Shown one piece after another: positions 21,501-33,522 of a stretch of 64,000 nucleotides of DNA (position 1 is the first letter of the stretch; the number at the start of each line of letters is the position of its first letter). Source of the DNA: Lithospermum erythrorhizon (lineage: Eukaryota > Streptophyta > Magnoliopsida > Boraginales > Boraginaceae); contig JADFUC010000391.1 in the NCBI GenBank assembly GCA_019722365.1, positions 310,001 through 374,000 of the forward strand, read 5' to 3'. The notes under the pieces were generated by a model. The model searched no databases, was not told where the DNA came from, and saw only the letters and a list, made by a program, of their open reading frames with translations. The translations under genes and the position numbers were made by a program.

Positions 21501-24500
21501 AACTGAGAAAAATGAGTTGGAAATTAAAATGGAAGAAGCTATGCAAGATTCAGGTTGAGTATAGCCCTTTTTTTCTTCGATCGATCCTTCAATACTTCTC
21601 CAGGGTCATCCTTTTGAAGAGAATATATTTTCAGGACGACAAGATATCAAAGCCGAGTTTAAGGTTATGGTCTCATCTTTGTCAAAAGAAATTAGAATGA
21701 TGGAAGCTCAATTGAATCGATGGAAGGAGACAGCAGAAGAAGCCATTTCCTTGCGTCAAGAAGCCCAATCACTTAAAGCTTTACTGGAAAGAAAGGTTTC
21801 ATTCAATTTACAACATATCATTCTGTGAAAGCGTGGACGTTCTGTTGAAGTTTGAGAAATGACTTGATATACCTATGTTAACGAAATTCTCTTATATTGA
21901 CCTGTAATAATAAATGATGGTACCAAAGATATTTGAGTCTGCTGGTGGCATGCAGTGACTGTAAGCAAAATACTTTAGAGAAAAATATAGGATGTTCAAT
22001 CTCCCTCTGCCCCCTGAATTGCGACTTTTACTGGCAGCTATAAGGCCCAGTGGATCCAAATATATACATATATGTCCCATGCTTCGGTATTCACAAGAGC
22101 ACCTCTTTGTTGAACATATCTACCTGTGGTGTATTATATTTGCAGCTAGTAGCCCTTCGATTCTCATTATCTGCACCAGCATGTGTTCGTCATATATTTT
22201 CTCATTTCTTATTGCTGGTAGGTTGGTGAGCAGAATACATTGACCGATAAATGCTCTAAAGGAATGGCCGAAATCAAGTCACTGAAAGCATTAGTGAGTG
22301 TTTTTTACTTTAGTTATTTGTAATTATTTATCTTTTGCGCGATCGTGAAATCTGTCCTTGTCTATTTATTGTTTGATTTGCGGACTAATTTGAATTTGAA
22401 GTTCACAGATTGAGAGAATGCAGAGAGAAAAGCAGGAGTTGCATATTGTATTGGACATGCTTGGTCAGCAGATCTATGATAATAGGTAACCAATACCCTA
22501 CCACTTTAATTGACTTGCCAGACAAAACGTTGTTGGCTTCATGCAGTATTCCATAAATTTCAAAGAAAAATGACTGGCTTTGAGCTTTGGATAGTTTAGA
22601 CATGAGGATACCAATCACACTGGTTTGCATCAGTCAGAGATCCGTACATGGAGAAATGATTTGAATGATGATTTCAATTTTGTGATGGTTAAAGTTTGCG
22701 CATGCAGATGCATAAGCTTTGTAAAAATGTTTGGTAGCTTCAATTTACTGTGGATCTTCTTAGAGAACAATAATCCCTCTCCTGTAGTTTCAATGTTTGA
22801 GTTAGTTAACTTAGACTAGATGGATTCCATGATGTAATAATAATATGTGTTAAACTTGTTTGTGTTTTTGGTAATACGAAGAGGCAATTATATATCCGTT
22901 TCATGTTATGGATTTTCTAGGCGATGCTAAGGTTGTAAGATGCGATATTTAAATTGATCAATCACTATATGCAAACTGCAACTGTTGCTAATGTCCTGAC
23001 CTGTTTTATTTTTCGGTTTGTTGTGCAAAGAGATTTGATGGACATCAAAGAGTCAGAGCAAAAAGCCAATGCACAAGCTGAAGAATTAAGAAATGCCCTG
23101 GATGAGCATGGACTAGAATTGAGGGTGAAGGCAGCTAATGAAGCAGAGGTCGCATGTCAGCAGCGGCTTTCAGCTTCCGAAGCAGAAATAGCTGAGCTAA
23201 GGGCTGAATTGGATGATTCTGATAGGTATTCTTTCATGAGTATGTGTGTGGAGAAATCGTCTGTATAACTGGAATTTATAATAAACCTATTTTTTCCTTA
23301 AAATATCAGATTTCTTGCTTTTAACTGAACTTGCTTAAAATTAAAATTGAGTTTTTTGGGTTCTTTGGGTTTCATGCCTACAACTAAATTGAAGATAGAG
23401 TCTAGGGATCTGTCATAGGTTTTGAATTAACCAACATGCACATAATTTTTCGTTGGTAAAATTTAAAATACATGTAGGTAATATTTGTGTTTGCAGAAAT
23501 GCCTAGTATAATGTTTTCACATTAATAAATGCTCTGATCGTGCTTCTACCTGTTGCATTGTCTTTTAAGTTGGATAATTCTCTTACGGATATCCTCCATT
23601 ACTTATATTGCAATAAATCTTTCTACAAATAATATCTTTGGTTTGGTTTGAACCTGCAGGCACGTTTTAGAGCTTAGAGAGGCCATCAAAGTCAAGGAAG
23701 CTGAGGCTGAAACTTATATTTGTGAAATTGAGGTGCTTAGTGCTTAATATTTGTTGTGAGAGCCTACACTGGGAGCTTATCCAATATAATCCTCATTCTT
23801 CTCTGCTTTTCTGTGCATTGGTCTTACTAATTCCAAGATAACATGTCCAATATTATAGACTATTGGTCAAGCGTATGAAGATATGCAGACACAACATCAG
23901 CATTTGTTGCAGCAGGTGACTGAGAGGGATGACTACAATATCAAGGTTCACTGTTCTTGCTCTCATTTCTGTTATATAGTTTCCTGCTTGGTGAGGGCGG
24001 GGTTTTGGATCATCATATATGAACTTATTTATAATCTTAATGCAGCTTGTGTCTGATAGTGTGATGGCAAAGCAAGCACACAACTCGTTGGTTTCTGAAA
24101 ATCAATCACTAGCGAAACAAGTTCAACAGGTTAACACTAGATTAGAATCTTTGAGATCGAGAATCACTCGAAGTGAAGAGCAAGTAAGATTCTGTATGAA
24201 AATGTTGTTTCTTTTTTTATCTATTGATTTTTAATTTTCTCTTGCTTTTGAACTTAAATAATTATGTATGAATTTTGTTACAATTTTTGTCTAAGAGTAA
24301 GTGGTACTTATACTTACAGATGAAAGCTTTAATGATGGAGGCTTTAACCTCTATTCCAGAAGATAGAATGATTGCTCTGAACCTAGAATCTATTAGATGG
24401 GAAATAACAGATGCTGAGAAGGAGCTCAAGTGGCTTAAATCTGCTGTTTCTTCATCCGAGAAAGAGTATGAGCAAATGCAGCGGAAGATTGAAGAAATTC

Positions 24501-25191
24501 AAATGGAACTGGAGAGTGAAAGGTGTTCCTTCTATTTATTGACTGTTCTTTGCCTACTTTCATTATATCCTTTGTGCTAGAGAGATTAATCAGTTTGATG
24601 GACAACATCGATTACTCTATGCTACTTTGCTCTTAGAATTTGTATATATTGTTATTAATGTGCTCTTAGAATTTGTAAAAAAAATTATTTATTGTGATGG
24701 GTTCATTTGCTTTCTATTACGCTAGACCTTTGTTTGTTCATTTAATTATTGTCATCGTTTAACTCCTATATATCCAATCGGTTGACAAACAGGGGAGAGA
24801 GGCAGAAGCTTGACGAAGAAATATCAGGATTGAATGAACAAATTACTGAAATGACTTCTGGAAGCGGGGAGGCTGCAGTGCAGAAACTCCAGGAGGAAAT
24901 TAATGAGTGCAAGGCAATTCTTAAATGTGGGGTGTGTTTAGATAGGCCAAAGGAGGTACGCGTCCAACGTTCTTGAGACTGAATATATAAACTCACCCTC
25001 CACGATCTTCTCTGATTAGAGATGTTGCTTACTCCCTCCTTACTCTTTCTTTTGAACAGGTTGTGATCGTGAAATGCTATCATCTGTTTTGCAATCAATG
25101 CATACAGAGGAATCTAGAAATTCGACGTAGGAGGTGCCCCGGATGTGGAACCGCGTTTGGGCAGAATGATGTTCGTTTTGTAAAGATATGA
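18503..25191 (+). CDS. HUB2: E3 ubiquitin-protein ligase BRE1-like 2 (histone H2B monoubiquitination)
   Basis: Nineteen exons join in frame to 902 residues: 18503-18679, 19692-19853, 19940-20027, 20122-20349, 20438-20605, 20705-20898, 20980-21063, 21152-21271, 21367-21553, 21635-21795, 22222-22293, 22409-22485, 23031-23225, 23660-23732, 23859-23945, 24046-24183, 24320-24522, 24793-24955, 25060-25191. Length matches Arabidopsis HUB2 (about 900). The middle is almost all coiled coil. The C-terminus is a C3HC4 RING: C850, C853, C865, H867, C870, C873, C885, C888, in the context DRPKEVVIVKCYHLFC. BRE1/HUB proteins form heterotetramers and ubiquitinate H2B with an E2 of the RAD6/UBC1-2 type, promoting transcription of growth, flowering and defence genes. 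The HLL..S.C.S.MAR stretch in exon 1 and the CGVC/CPGCGTAFGQ form of the RING favour HUB2 over HUB1. Odd: the N-terminus is an acidic run from a GAA-rich repeat, probably variable in length. Confidence 0.93.
18515..18590 (+). repeat. GAA-rich coding low-complexity tract
   Basis: GAA/GAT-rich sequence inside HUB2 exon 1 encodes an acidic run of about 25 residues. It is microsatellite-like and open in two frames. Confidence 0.75.
19031..19349 (+). repeat. Degenerate repeats in HUB2 intron 1
   Basis: Words such as CTGCAAGAAATGGTGAATTT, GAGTGAGTTGGATATAG and GAAATGGATTGGAAAAT recur two or three times with period changes between about 55 and 170 bp. The intron is also T-rich, as typical of long plant first introns that can enhance expression. 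Confidence 0.6.
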
Positions 25192-25974
25192 AGTTGCTAG
25201 GCATAATTCCTGCTTAGAGTAGTGTCCAAATGTACAGATTAGTGAAATGCATTAAGTACCTTTACACTCCAGTTTTGTCTCAGGTTTTGATCAGACCCTT
25301 ATTTTGTAGGTCTATGAACCTCAACTCCTCAAGGGTTGGTTTAACAAAGCAATAGGATTTTAATGGGATATTTTAGACAATTGATAGTGAGGGGGTGTTA
25401 TTTAGACAAAAGATTTAAAATGGGTGCTAAATTTTAAAAACTTGGTCAAAGGATGATATTTTCCCAATTTTTGATATGTAAGCACCTAAACTTCAATAAA
25501 GAGCCGAGCCAAATTGAGCAGTGGAGAATTTTGGTCGATTTCGGTCATTAAAAGCGGGCTAAGGCTCGGGAATTTCGGACTGGATTGATGGCTCAAATGG
25601 GGAGCTAGCTCACTTGATTCAAATTTTAAATTTTAAAGAGATAGAGTGCACAAAAATAATATAGATGAATATTAATTCTCAATAAATAAATTGGACCTTG
25701 ACATTAACTAAATTATAAATAATTCTTTCATTCCTGATAGATAAATAAATAAAAAATGTTACTACACTTAGTTAGCATTTCTTTGTCTTTCTAGTTTAAT
25801 TTTTTTATTTAATTATAACTTTAGCGTAGAAAATTGTAATTACGTTTTCAATGTAGTTTTGTTGATAAATTATCAATTGTCAGTGATATAGTTTGATTAA
25901 TTAGATTACGTTTTGATGTACTTTTTTGACTACTTTTCATTTCTTTGTCATGTCTGGAAAATGGAATTTGGGAA

Positions 25975-26215
25975 GGCAGTAAAGAAAGCGAAAAGTATAT
26001 TTTAACAATAGGTTTACATTTTTATCCTTTTGGATTATAATGATTTTTGTGCTCTTTTTGGAAACACGCCTTTTCCTTTGGGACGATTATGGGCGAGGAA
26101 GAATTCAACCCCTCAGGCTACATGATATAATCATATGAGTATACATGATATATTATAAAACATTAAATTTACACAAGAGTGTATATACAATAGAGTATAT
26201 AATAGCAGTATTTGT
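25975..26215. repeat. Dispersed repeat, copy 1
   Basis: Shared words with 38780-38985 include ACATTTTTATCCTT(T/C), TTTTTGTGC.CTTTTTGGAA, GGGACGATT.TGGG, ACATGATA.AT.ATAAAACA and AAATTTACACAA.AGTGTATATAC. Both copies are in the same orientation and lie about 12.8 kb apart. I read them as diverged copies of one non-coding element. Confidence 0.7.
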
Positions 26216-27938
26216 TAAACATTCATTGTCAATCTTCTAGAAGGTTGAAGTAAGCAAGACATCATCAAAAGGCATCATCAAATAATAATAGACATATGCC
26301 TATAATTAAAAGTCTACTATTAAGTTTAGGTGTTGAAAAAAAGGTTGAACGCCGAACTAAAAATTTATCGTCTTTTTATCTTGGTATCGTGAGTACAACC
26401 TAAATACCCTATGCTATCATCTTTTTATCGTAGAAGAGGTAAAATGGGGATATTTTGAAATGGGTTTGAAAAACCTAAGAAGCCTGAGTCAATGAAGCAA
26501 AGTGAAGTTTGACCCCCCGAACATTAGGGCTGCTTTCTATTTGTCCTCTGTTGTTTTTTTTTATTTACGGAAAGCCCACTCTCTCCTCTTTTAAAAATGA
26601 GTCGATTCGAGTCAAACCATGATGTCTTATGTGTCTCAACTAGGATTGTGCACGGGTGAGCAAAAATTAAAACTGAATCTATTTCGTCGGTTCTCTCAAA
26701 GATCAAACTTAAATCGGTTCGGTTTCGATCGGTTCCCCAATCTCAGCCGGTTCCTATTAGTTTGGTTCGGTTGGTTCATTTAGTGCTTTTTGCCAACTTT
26801 TTGAATTATGCTTTGAGAACGAAATCAAGTGTTAAGTCTGCAGAAATAATCGGGTAATTTCAATGAATCCTTTTAAGATTGGTACTGCGATGTCTGTATA
26901 CGTATTGATCGTATCTCACTTCTTTTTACATATCTAGATTTAGAAAGATTTACACATCTCTTTTTACATTATATGAATAATGAGCAAAGTTAAATAAAAA
27001 AATTTCTTCTTAAAATGTGTACATGCAAATACCGTAAGATCTTGAAAATGATAATAAATCAAAACTGAAAAATCTATAGAAAATTTATTCATCGACTAGT
27101 TTAGGTCGATTTTGGATTTTTTGCACACCCAGAGCAAATCATCGGTGTCTTCCAAAGCCCAGTTACTCATTAAAATCCTTTCGTCGCGAGATTGCTCCTA
27201 GGAGGAGTCGAACTATGCGGAGGAATTTAGAGATGCCCGCGATAGTTTGCAACTTTTACGATTGGTATGCGGAGGCGATATTGATGGAACAAATTATACT
27301 CCTCGCAAGAGCACGAGTCGTAGGTAGTATAGTGCTCCAATAGCGGTTGAATCCACCGAAAATTTTGTTTACTTAAATTAATTGTAAATGAAAACAACCT
27401 GAATTGATTGAACTAAAATAACTACACATAAACAAACAATAATCGAATTAAAAAGGGGGCCATTTATGAATTAAAATGATTACGGGGTTGCTCGATTTCA
27501 CCTAATAGCAGTATTCTTTACTCAAATAATGGAATTATCCATATTTATTGTCCATTCCTCATTAGTTGATTATCTTGTTTGGTTCGGTAGTTCGTCAGTA
27601 TTCCCCAAATGAAGTAATTAAATCAGCTTACGAGCGCAAGAAAATCTATTAGAACCAACGAATATGTTGCACACTTCAGTATAAAAACTCACTAATTAAT
27701 TAATCAAGTGATATACTATGAATTTCCATTTTGATGGTTGCTTAAACATAATACACATGGATTCTCATATAAAAGAATTGGTCAGATTCTAAAACAATCG
27801 AATTAAATTAAGTTCAATGATTAATATTAGTGCATATATAATAAATCACAAAACCGTTAAGCGATACAATTGTTGGTACATCGCCCCGATTGGTAAATAA
27901 TAATTTGAAATTTCTTCTTCGTATGAAATACCGTGAGT

Positions 27939-28392
27939 GGCCATGTGATTAAGTTTGATATGATTTGATTGATACTTCTTCGTATTAAAGATGCGTGCTT
28001 AACTTCGAGATCATCTCATAAGAACTTTAGTGAGGAGAGAGGAGCGTGTTGGAAAGGCCGTGGTGGTTTGTGAGGCCGTCCCATCGAATCTCCCAATAAC
28101 GTGTCGATCCGATTGTTTCGGGCCGGGGCATTAGATATGGTATCGGGCTTGACGTTGATGTGAGAACTAAGTGCTATCTTGGCGCAAAGTGCTACGTTGA
28201 GGGCGGGAGCCACCTCTTGATGGCGTATTAAGGAACCACCTGCTTGATGACGTAGAATGCGCGTAGAATGCCGCATGGATGAATACGGTCATGAATATGA
28301 TGAACCAGCGAGGGGCGTTGGTATGGGAGATTATAATACCGACCCCGAGTGATGGTCATGTGATTAAGTGTGATATAATTTGAATGGTACTA
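27939..28392 (+). repeat. Direct repeat pair, about 40 bp
   Basis: GGCCATGTGATTAAGTTTGA near 27939 and GGTCATGTGATTAAGTGTGA near 28354 continue for about 40 bp with a few changes. The roughly 415 bp spacing could mark the ends of a small direct-repeat element or a local duplication. Confidence 0.5.
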
Positions 28393-29729
28393 CTCATATT
28401 ACCAAGATGTCTCTTCTTTTGAGATAATCTTGTTGAATGAGTAATCGTTTGTACAAGCTAATTGTTCAACGAACACAACCATGGTAAAAAATGTGGGAAC
28501 TAGGATACAGCAGGTGTTGGAAATCAATGAGAGTGATTAAAATTTAGTATGTCACTGCGACAATTGTGTATCAATTCATTTACGAGTTGGGTTAAATGTG
28601 ATTATCGAGAACTTAGTATTCAACTTAGTAATTGTATATTACTAGTGTGGAGTTCGTGATAATGTAAGAGGTTATGGCGATTGCTAGATGTCTTTGCTAG
28701 GTGTCGTTATAATAATAATGAGTAATTAGATTATTATTATGATACAACTTATTATACGAGCCTAGAAGATCGCCTGCTTGTCACGGTGGCGTTGAGTTAT
28801 ATTTCGTAGCCAGCAAAATTAAAAGAAAGGCTTGTATAATTGAGAAATGTATTTCTCGATTACAAAGGGGTTACATTTTATGTAGAATATTGATTGAACA
28901 AATAGGAATCAGCCCAGGCTAAATAGTTATTTAATTGGTTCGAATAATTTGTATTTATCGATAACTTGAAAGATTATTGATATTGACTCGTTACTATTTA
29001 ATTAAGCTAATTAAAATAGTTCAACTCATTGACTCGTTGTAGTGTCTTACTTGAACTAATAGAGTTAACGAAATTGGCCAATATAGCAGATTTGCTTATC
29101 GGGGTTTGTTTAGCTTTAGCCACACATATAAGTAGGCTTTAGGGTTTTCATGACACTTAAGAAAATAATAACCTTTCATCAAAAAGCCAATAACCGCCCC
29201 CCTCTTTTAGCCGATTTCTCCCAAGGAGCAAGAATTTTCTTGGGGTTTTTGGTTTTGTTGAACCTTGTTTTGCCCAGCATAAATCGGTTCTTGATTGACC
29301 TCTCCTGGTATGGATCTTCTAGAGATATCCTCACGATTGATATTACAACGAGGAGGCTGAAGGAAGTCAAATTCACGTTGTGAATTTGAAGCATGTAGTT
29401 TTGGTGGAATTTACTCATTACATTGTAAGTACTCGTAATTCACGTATTGTAATTATGTGTATTTTTAATAATGTAGTAAGCACTTTAAGATCCACGGATT
29501 TATGGTTGTATTTACTCTTTATATATTCATAGAGTTTTCATGATACGCGGTAAAAAATGTGAAGAAATTGGGAGATTTGTTAGCGAGAAGTCATAGTTAT
29601 GCCGATAGTAATAATAATAGGCTCTAAGCGCCTAAGCCTCACCCCGTTATGTAACTTTAAAGTAATGGAAAACTTCGATCCCGTCGAGAAAAATACTTTC
29701 GAGTTGTCTCGCCGTTTACTTAAGCAATC

Positions 29730-30284
29730 ATGACTTTTCGAGACAACAATATGCTGTCGTCTTCAAATGGGTGTCTCAGTCGATTTAGTGTTTCGTCATC
29801 GGCGTGTGAACAAACCAAAAGAGTGGAACTATTTCATGTGGCGATTATGAGAGCTGTCCATCAAGACTCCGATATATGGAAAACCGATGGATATGCCTTC
29901 ATTGTTGACAGACTTTACTTTGTTGAAGGTAGTATTACCATTGACATGATGGCTTTTATTACGCGAAAGCAATTGACCGACCGACTTAAATCGAGAACAA
30001 AAAGTATCCGGAACTGGATAGCTACCACCTTTTTGACATTGCGGTAAAGGAGGTTAAGGATGCAGTGCCTAAGCGTCACAGGATATACCAGCATCTGGCC
30101 TGAAACAAAGAGAATGGGAGTCAGAGCACCCCGTCTCGAGTCCCAAAACTATCCTTGTCTGTTGTCTACCATGGGGAAGATGTTGCTATTGCGGGGCCCC
30201 CGTGATGTCTTGACAAATTTTCAAAGTTTGAGGTCGCGGATACCAACAGGCAGCACCAGGACTCCTTTCCCCGTCGATGTTTGA
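29730..30284 (+). pseudogene. Decayed coding relic, possibly Myb/SANT-like
   Basis: An open stretch at 29730-30047 includes ITRKQLTDRLKSRTKSIRNW near its end, which weakly resembles the third helix of plant Myb/SANT-like (L10-interacting) domains found in transposon-derived and host proteins. It is followed in another frame by more codon-like sequence with stops (30060-30284). Base composition is richer in G and C than the surroundings. The frame changes and the lack of gene structure suggest a broken transposon- or host-derived gene. The identification is a guess. Confidence 0.3.
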
Positions 30285-31572
30285 CATGGAGTACTACTCC
30301 CATCACTTCCTCGATCCATAAGCAGTGTACCCATTTGTTCTTAAAAAGAACCCGGAGGACAAGGGCGAGGAAATGCGAGGGAAGAGGGCGAGGATGAGGA
30401 TGAAGATTATCTTGGTGTCACCTTGACCTCAAGGCATCTTCTACGTAATGGGGGGGGATGTGGTAAGATTACAAAATAATTTTTGAAGCCCTACTTTCTT
30501 GATGACTAGTTAACATATACACCAATCGGATATTTCGGAACCATGAAATTTTCACGATCTTTAACATAATAAAGAATCAGAGAACCTTTATGAATTTCGA
30601 TTCGGAGGGTGTCACCAATTAAAGCGGCATAAACATGATATGGTGTTGGATTGTTGGGCATTGAATGACTAGTGTATATGAGAACGGTTCATTAAGATTT
30701 TGTTGATCTCAATATTTGGTTGGCTAAATTTCATCTCTGCAACTGAACTATGGGAAACATGTCAAGTAAATATCTAAACGTTTCAATATTTTCAAATAGA
30801 TACTTTAGGATAGGTAATTCAAAAAATATGGTTCATAGGTACTTTGGGGTTTTCAATATTAAGTTGTAAGTTGTAGGTTGTGAAACACTACTTCCAACTT
30901 TTGACAAAAATAAGCTTACCCAAACACCCTCATAGTAATCTAGTACGGAGTATTTCATTTAAGATATATTTTTGGTAGGACAACACTATATCCACACTGA
31001 TACAATTAAAAGAAAAAGATTTAAAATGACCATTTCACTCAAAATTGAAACTTCCTAAAACATTATACTTAAAAAATAGGGAGGACTTTAGGGTTGAAAC
31101 AGTAATTTCATACCTCAAAAACACTATAGGATGTAAGATGTATGGTAATAATAACGAAAAAATAAAATCATGAATTAAAATGAATTGAATTTTGAGTAAT
31201 TATTTTATAAAGAGAAAACTAAGAATAAATCAGGATTGATAATTGTAATCATCAATAGTCTGATGACATTTTATCAAACCTTTCATAAGAAGTTTTCGAG
31301 TTCTACTCTTATTGTATATATATTTTATTTTATTTGTACAAATTACGTAAATTGTATTTAGTTAGAAATTTGTGTATTTATTATTTATGTATTTGTATTT
31401 GTAATAAAAAAGATTGATAATTGTAGGAGAAAGATAAGTACTCCGTAATCCGTATGTCTGAATTCTGATAGTGACTGAGAGTGATCTTATTACATTATCT
31501 GTTCCATATTTTCTTGCAAACTCTTCAGTATCCTCTTTTAATCCAAACTAAAATTCCAAGAATTTGATACAA

Positions 31573-33522
31573 ATGATTCTACAACCACCACCAACCACCG
31601 CCTCAACGGGCGGCGCCACCACCATTTCACCACCACCACCATACTCTTTCTCAGTCACCACCTCCCCTCCAACTTTGCTACCCAAATCCCTTTTCCCTCC
31701 TCTTTCTGCAAGATTCTATTTTGGTAATTGCAAAAATGGTATTTTTATATGCAGCTCAAATGTGAGTAAAACAATACCATTGAGAGGTTCTTTGCTCGAG
31801 AGTCCAGTTTTGTGGGCAGGTAGACTTTGCATTTATTATGCCCTTTTGAAAGCTGGACTTGCTGGTTCTTCTGCTAATCCACTTGTCTCAGATATTTTTT
31901 TTTTAAATTAGCGATGATTATTACAAATAACGAGTACAAAAGTTTCTAACTAATATAGAGTGTTTCAAAGAAAGTATGGAAATTTTGCCTGATGAACCCG
32001 AGACCTCCTAGACTTCATCCCAAAATGATTGTTTAGTTTGGGTTTTGATGGTTGACTTTTAAGATTTTGAATGAAAATATTTTTTGTAAAGGTTGTATGA
32101 TGTTTGGTGAAAAATGTAACAAAAGATAGTATTTTTAACCTATTTTACTATTGCCATGATGATTTTTAGTTGAATCTAAGTTGTTTGTGTGATTTAAAGA
32201 TAGAAAAATTGTTACTTTTGATTATTGAAAATGAAACAAGACAATTTTTAGGGATGTTGTTAGTAATAACTATGGAGTAAATCGTTATGGCAATAAGACT
32301 AATGACTTGATAAACTATGCTTTACTCAAAACATGCTTCGTTATTGGGTTAAGGAAAAAAGGAATCTTTTGTTATTTTTGTTGGGATTAATTGTTTTGTT
32401 TTGATAGATATGGATGTTGGTGGTGCTGATTTGGCCAAGTGGTTTGAAGAGTTGCAGAGTAGACCAGGTTTGACATTTGTTTTATTTTGCTTTGTTTTTA
32501 CTTTAGAGGTTGTCTATCAAATGGGTGAATTTGGTTATGTAGATTTTAGATGGTTTGAAGGGGCCATTTTAAAAGGAACTCTGTTACTGCTGTGGTCGAA
32601 TTAACTTGCTTGTTGATGGATAACTGCCGGTAGTTTCTCTAGGCAGGTTCAATGGTCCAAATGCATCTAAAAGCTTCTGTTTTTTGTAGTATATTTTTTG
32701 CTCAAAGTGTGGTCTACTACTTGTATTCTTGAGCTCTATATAGAAGTTTGAATGTGAATAGTAATTCGTGTAGTTGATGTTCTAGTGCATTTGATTTTGC
32801 CTCACTTGAGCCGTTACTCTTCAAAACCCAAAGGAAGCAAATGATGATATCCATTGCTCAACAAGGCTCTGTTACTTGAGAAAATTATTCATTGGCTATC
32901 CTTACCTTATATATGTCTTGCTAGTAATAACTTTATGGGTCTTGCTTGGATCATCTTTTGTGCTATAAACATGAAGGTGTTCTCACACGTGATGATATTT
33001 TCACTTCTAAAATATTAAATATCTAATGAGGTTCTTGTGTTAGCAGAGAAGGAAGCAACTGACAAGCGGAAATTAGTGAGCAAATGGCATCCTACTACAA
33101 AAGGTACTCTCAGGCGCAATTACAGGATTCCATCCAAATCTGAAGGCCGCCGACTTCTAAAAGCAATTGCATCATTGCTTTCTGATGACGACCAATTTAG
33201 AGATGCCACTTCCCACAAGGTAACATAGATTGGTTAAGTGTGCATTTCCATTTCATATATGCACTTGCATCACATTATTATTGGAAACTGCATGTTGTTG
33301 TAACATGCTCTTTGTACCTGATTCTAGGGATGTCAAATCAGAAGGGAGAGTGCCCATGGAGAAAGTGTGTGCTGTAACAACGTAAGAGCCTTGTTTGATG
33401 AACTTCCCACTCCTCACGTAACTGTCGAAATCACCCCTTTCCCTGCTGGTCCTCTCTCGGACAATGATTATGCAAAGGCTGAAAAGTTGGAAAGAGTGCT
33501 TAGGTCTGGTCCTTCTGTTTAA
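31573..33522 (+). CDS. Chloroplast-targeted conserved plant protein (PSA3-like photosystem I assembly factor?)
   Basis: Four exons give 248 residues: 31573-31891, 32408-32467, 33047-33219, 33328-33522. Introns 2 and 3 are GT-AG. Intron 1 reads CAG/ATATTTTT...GATAG/ATATGG, that is AT-AG; no GT donor preserves both frame and the LVS-D junction (see findings). The N-terminus is Ser/Thr/Pro-rich and basic-poor-acidic like a plastid transit peptide (about residues 1-55), followed by LLESPVLWAGRLCIYYALLK. The C-terminal 120 residues are dense in conserved-looking motifs: RKLVSKWHPTTKGTLRRNYR, GRRLLKAIASLLSDD, GCQIRRESAHGESVCCNNVR and LPTPHVTVEITPFPAGPL. From memory this matches the land-plant protein PSA3, which promotes photosystem I accumulation with PYG7; I am not certain of the name. 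It has no membrane helix. Confidence 0.75.

Larger units (their letters stand above)
25192..31572. other. Repeat-derived intergenic region
   Basis: No intact gene is seen. Contents in order: 3' UTR of HUB2; a dispersed repeat at about 25975-26215 whose second copy is near 38780-38985; a TCGGTTCGGTT-rich stretch at 26700-26790; a direct repeat pair at 27939/28354; an LTR-like stretch at about 28600-29480 (TATA-like ACATATAAGTAGGC near 29123, then a leader-like TTTCTCCCAAGGAGCAAGAA); a decayed coding relic at 29730-30284; and a purine-rich GAGGA stretch near 30350-30420. Just upstream of 31573 is the presumed promoter of the next gene. Confidence 0.45.
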
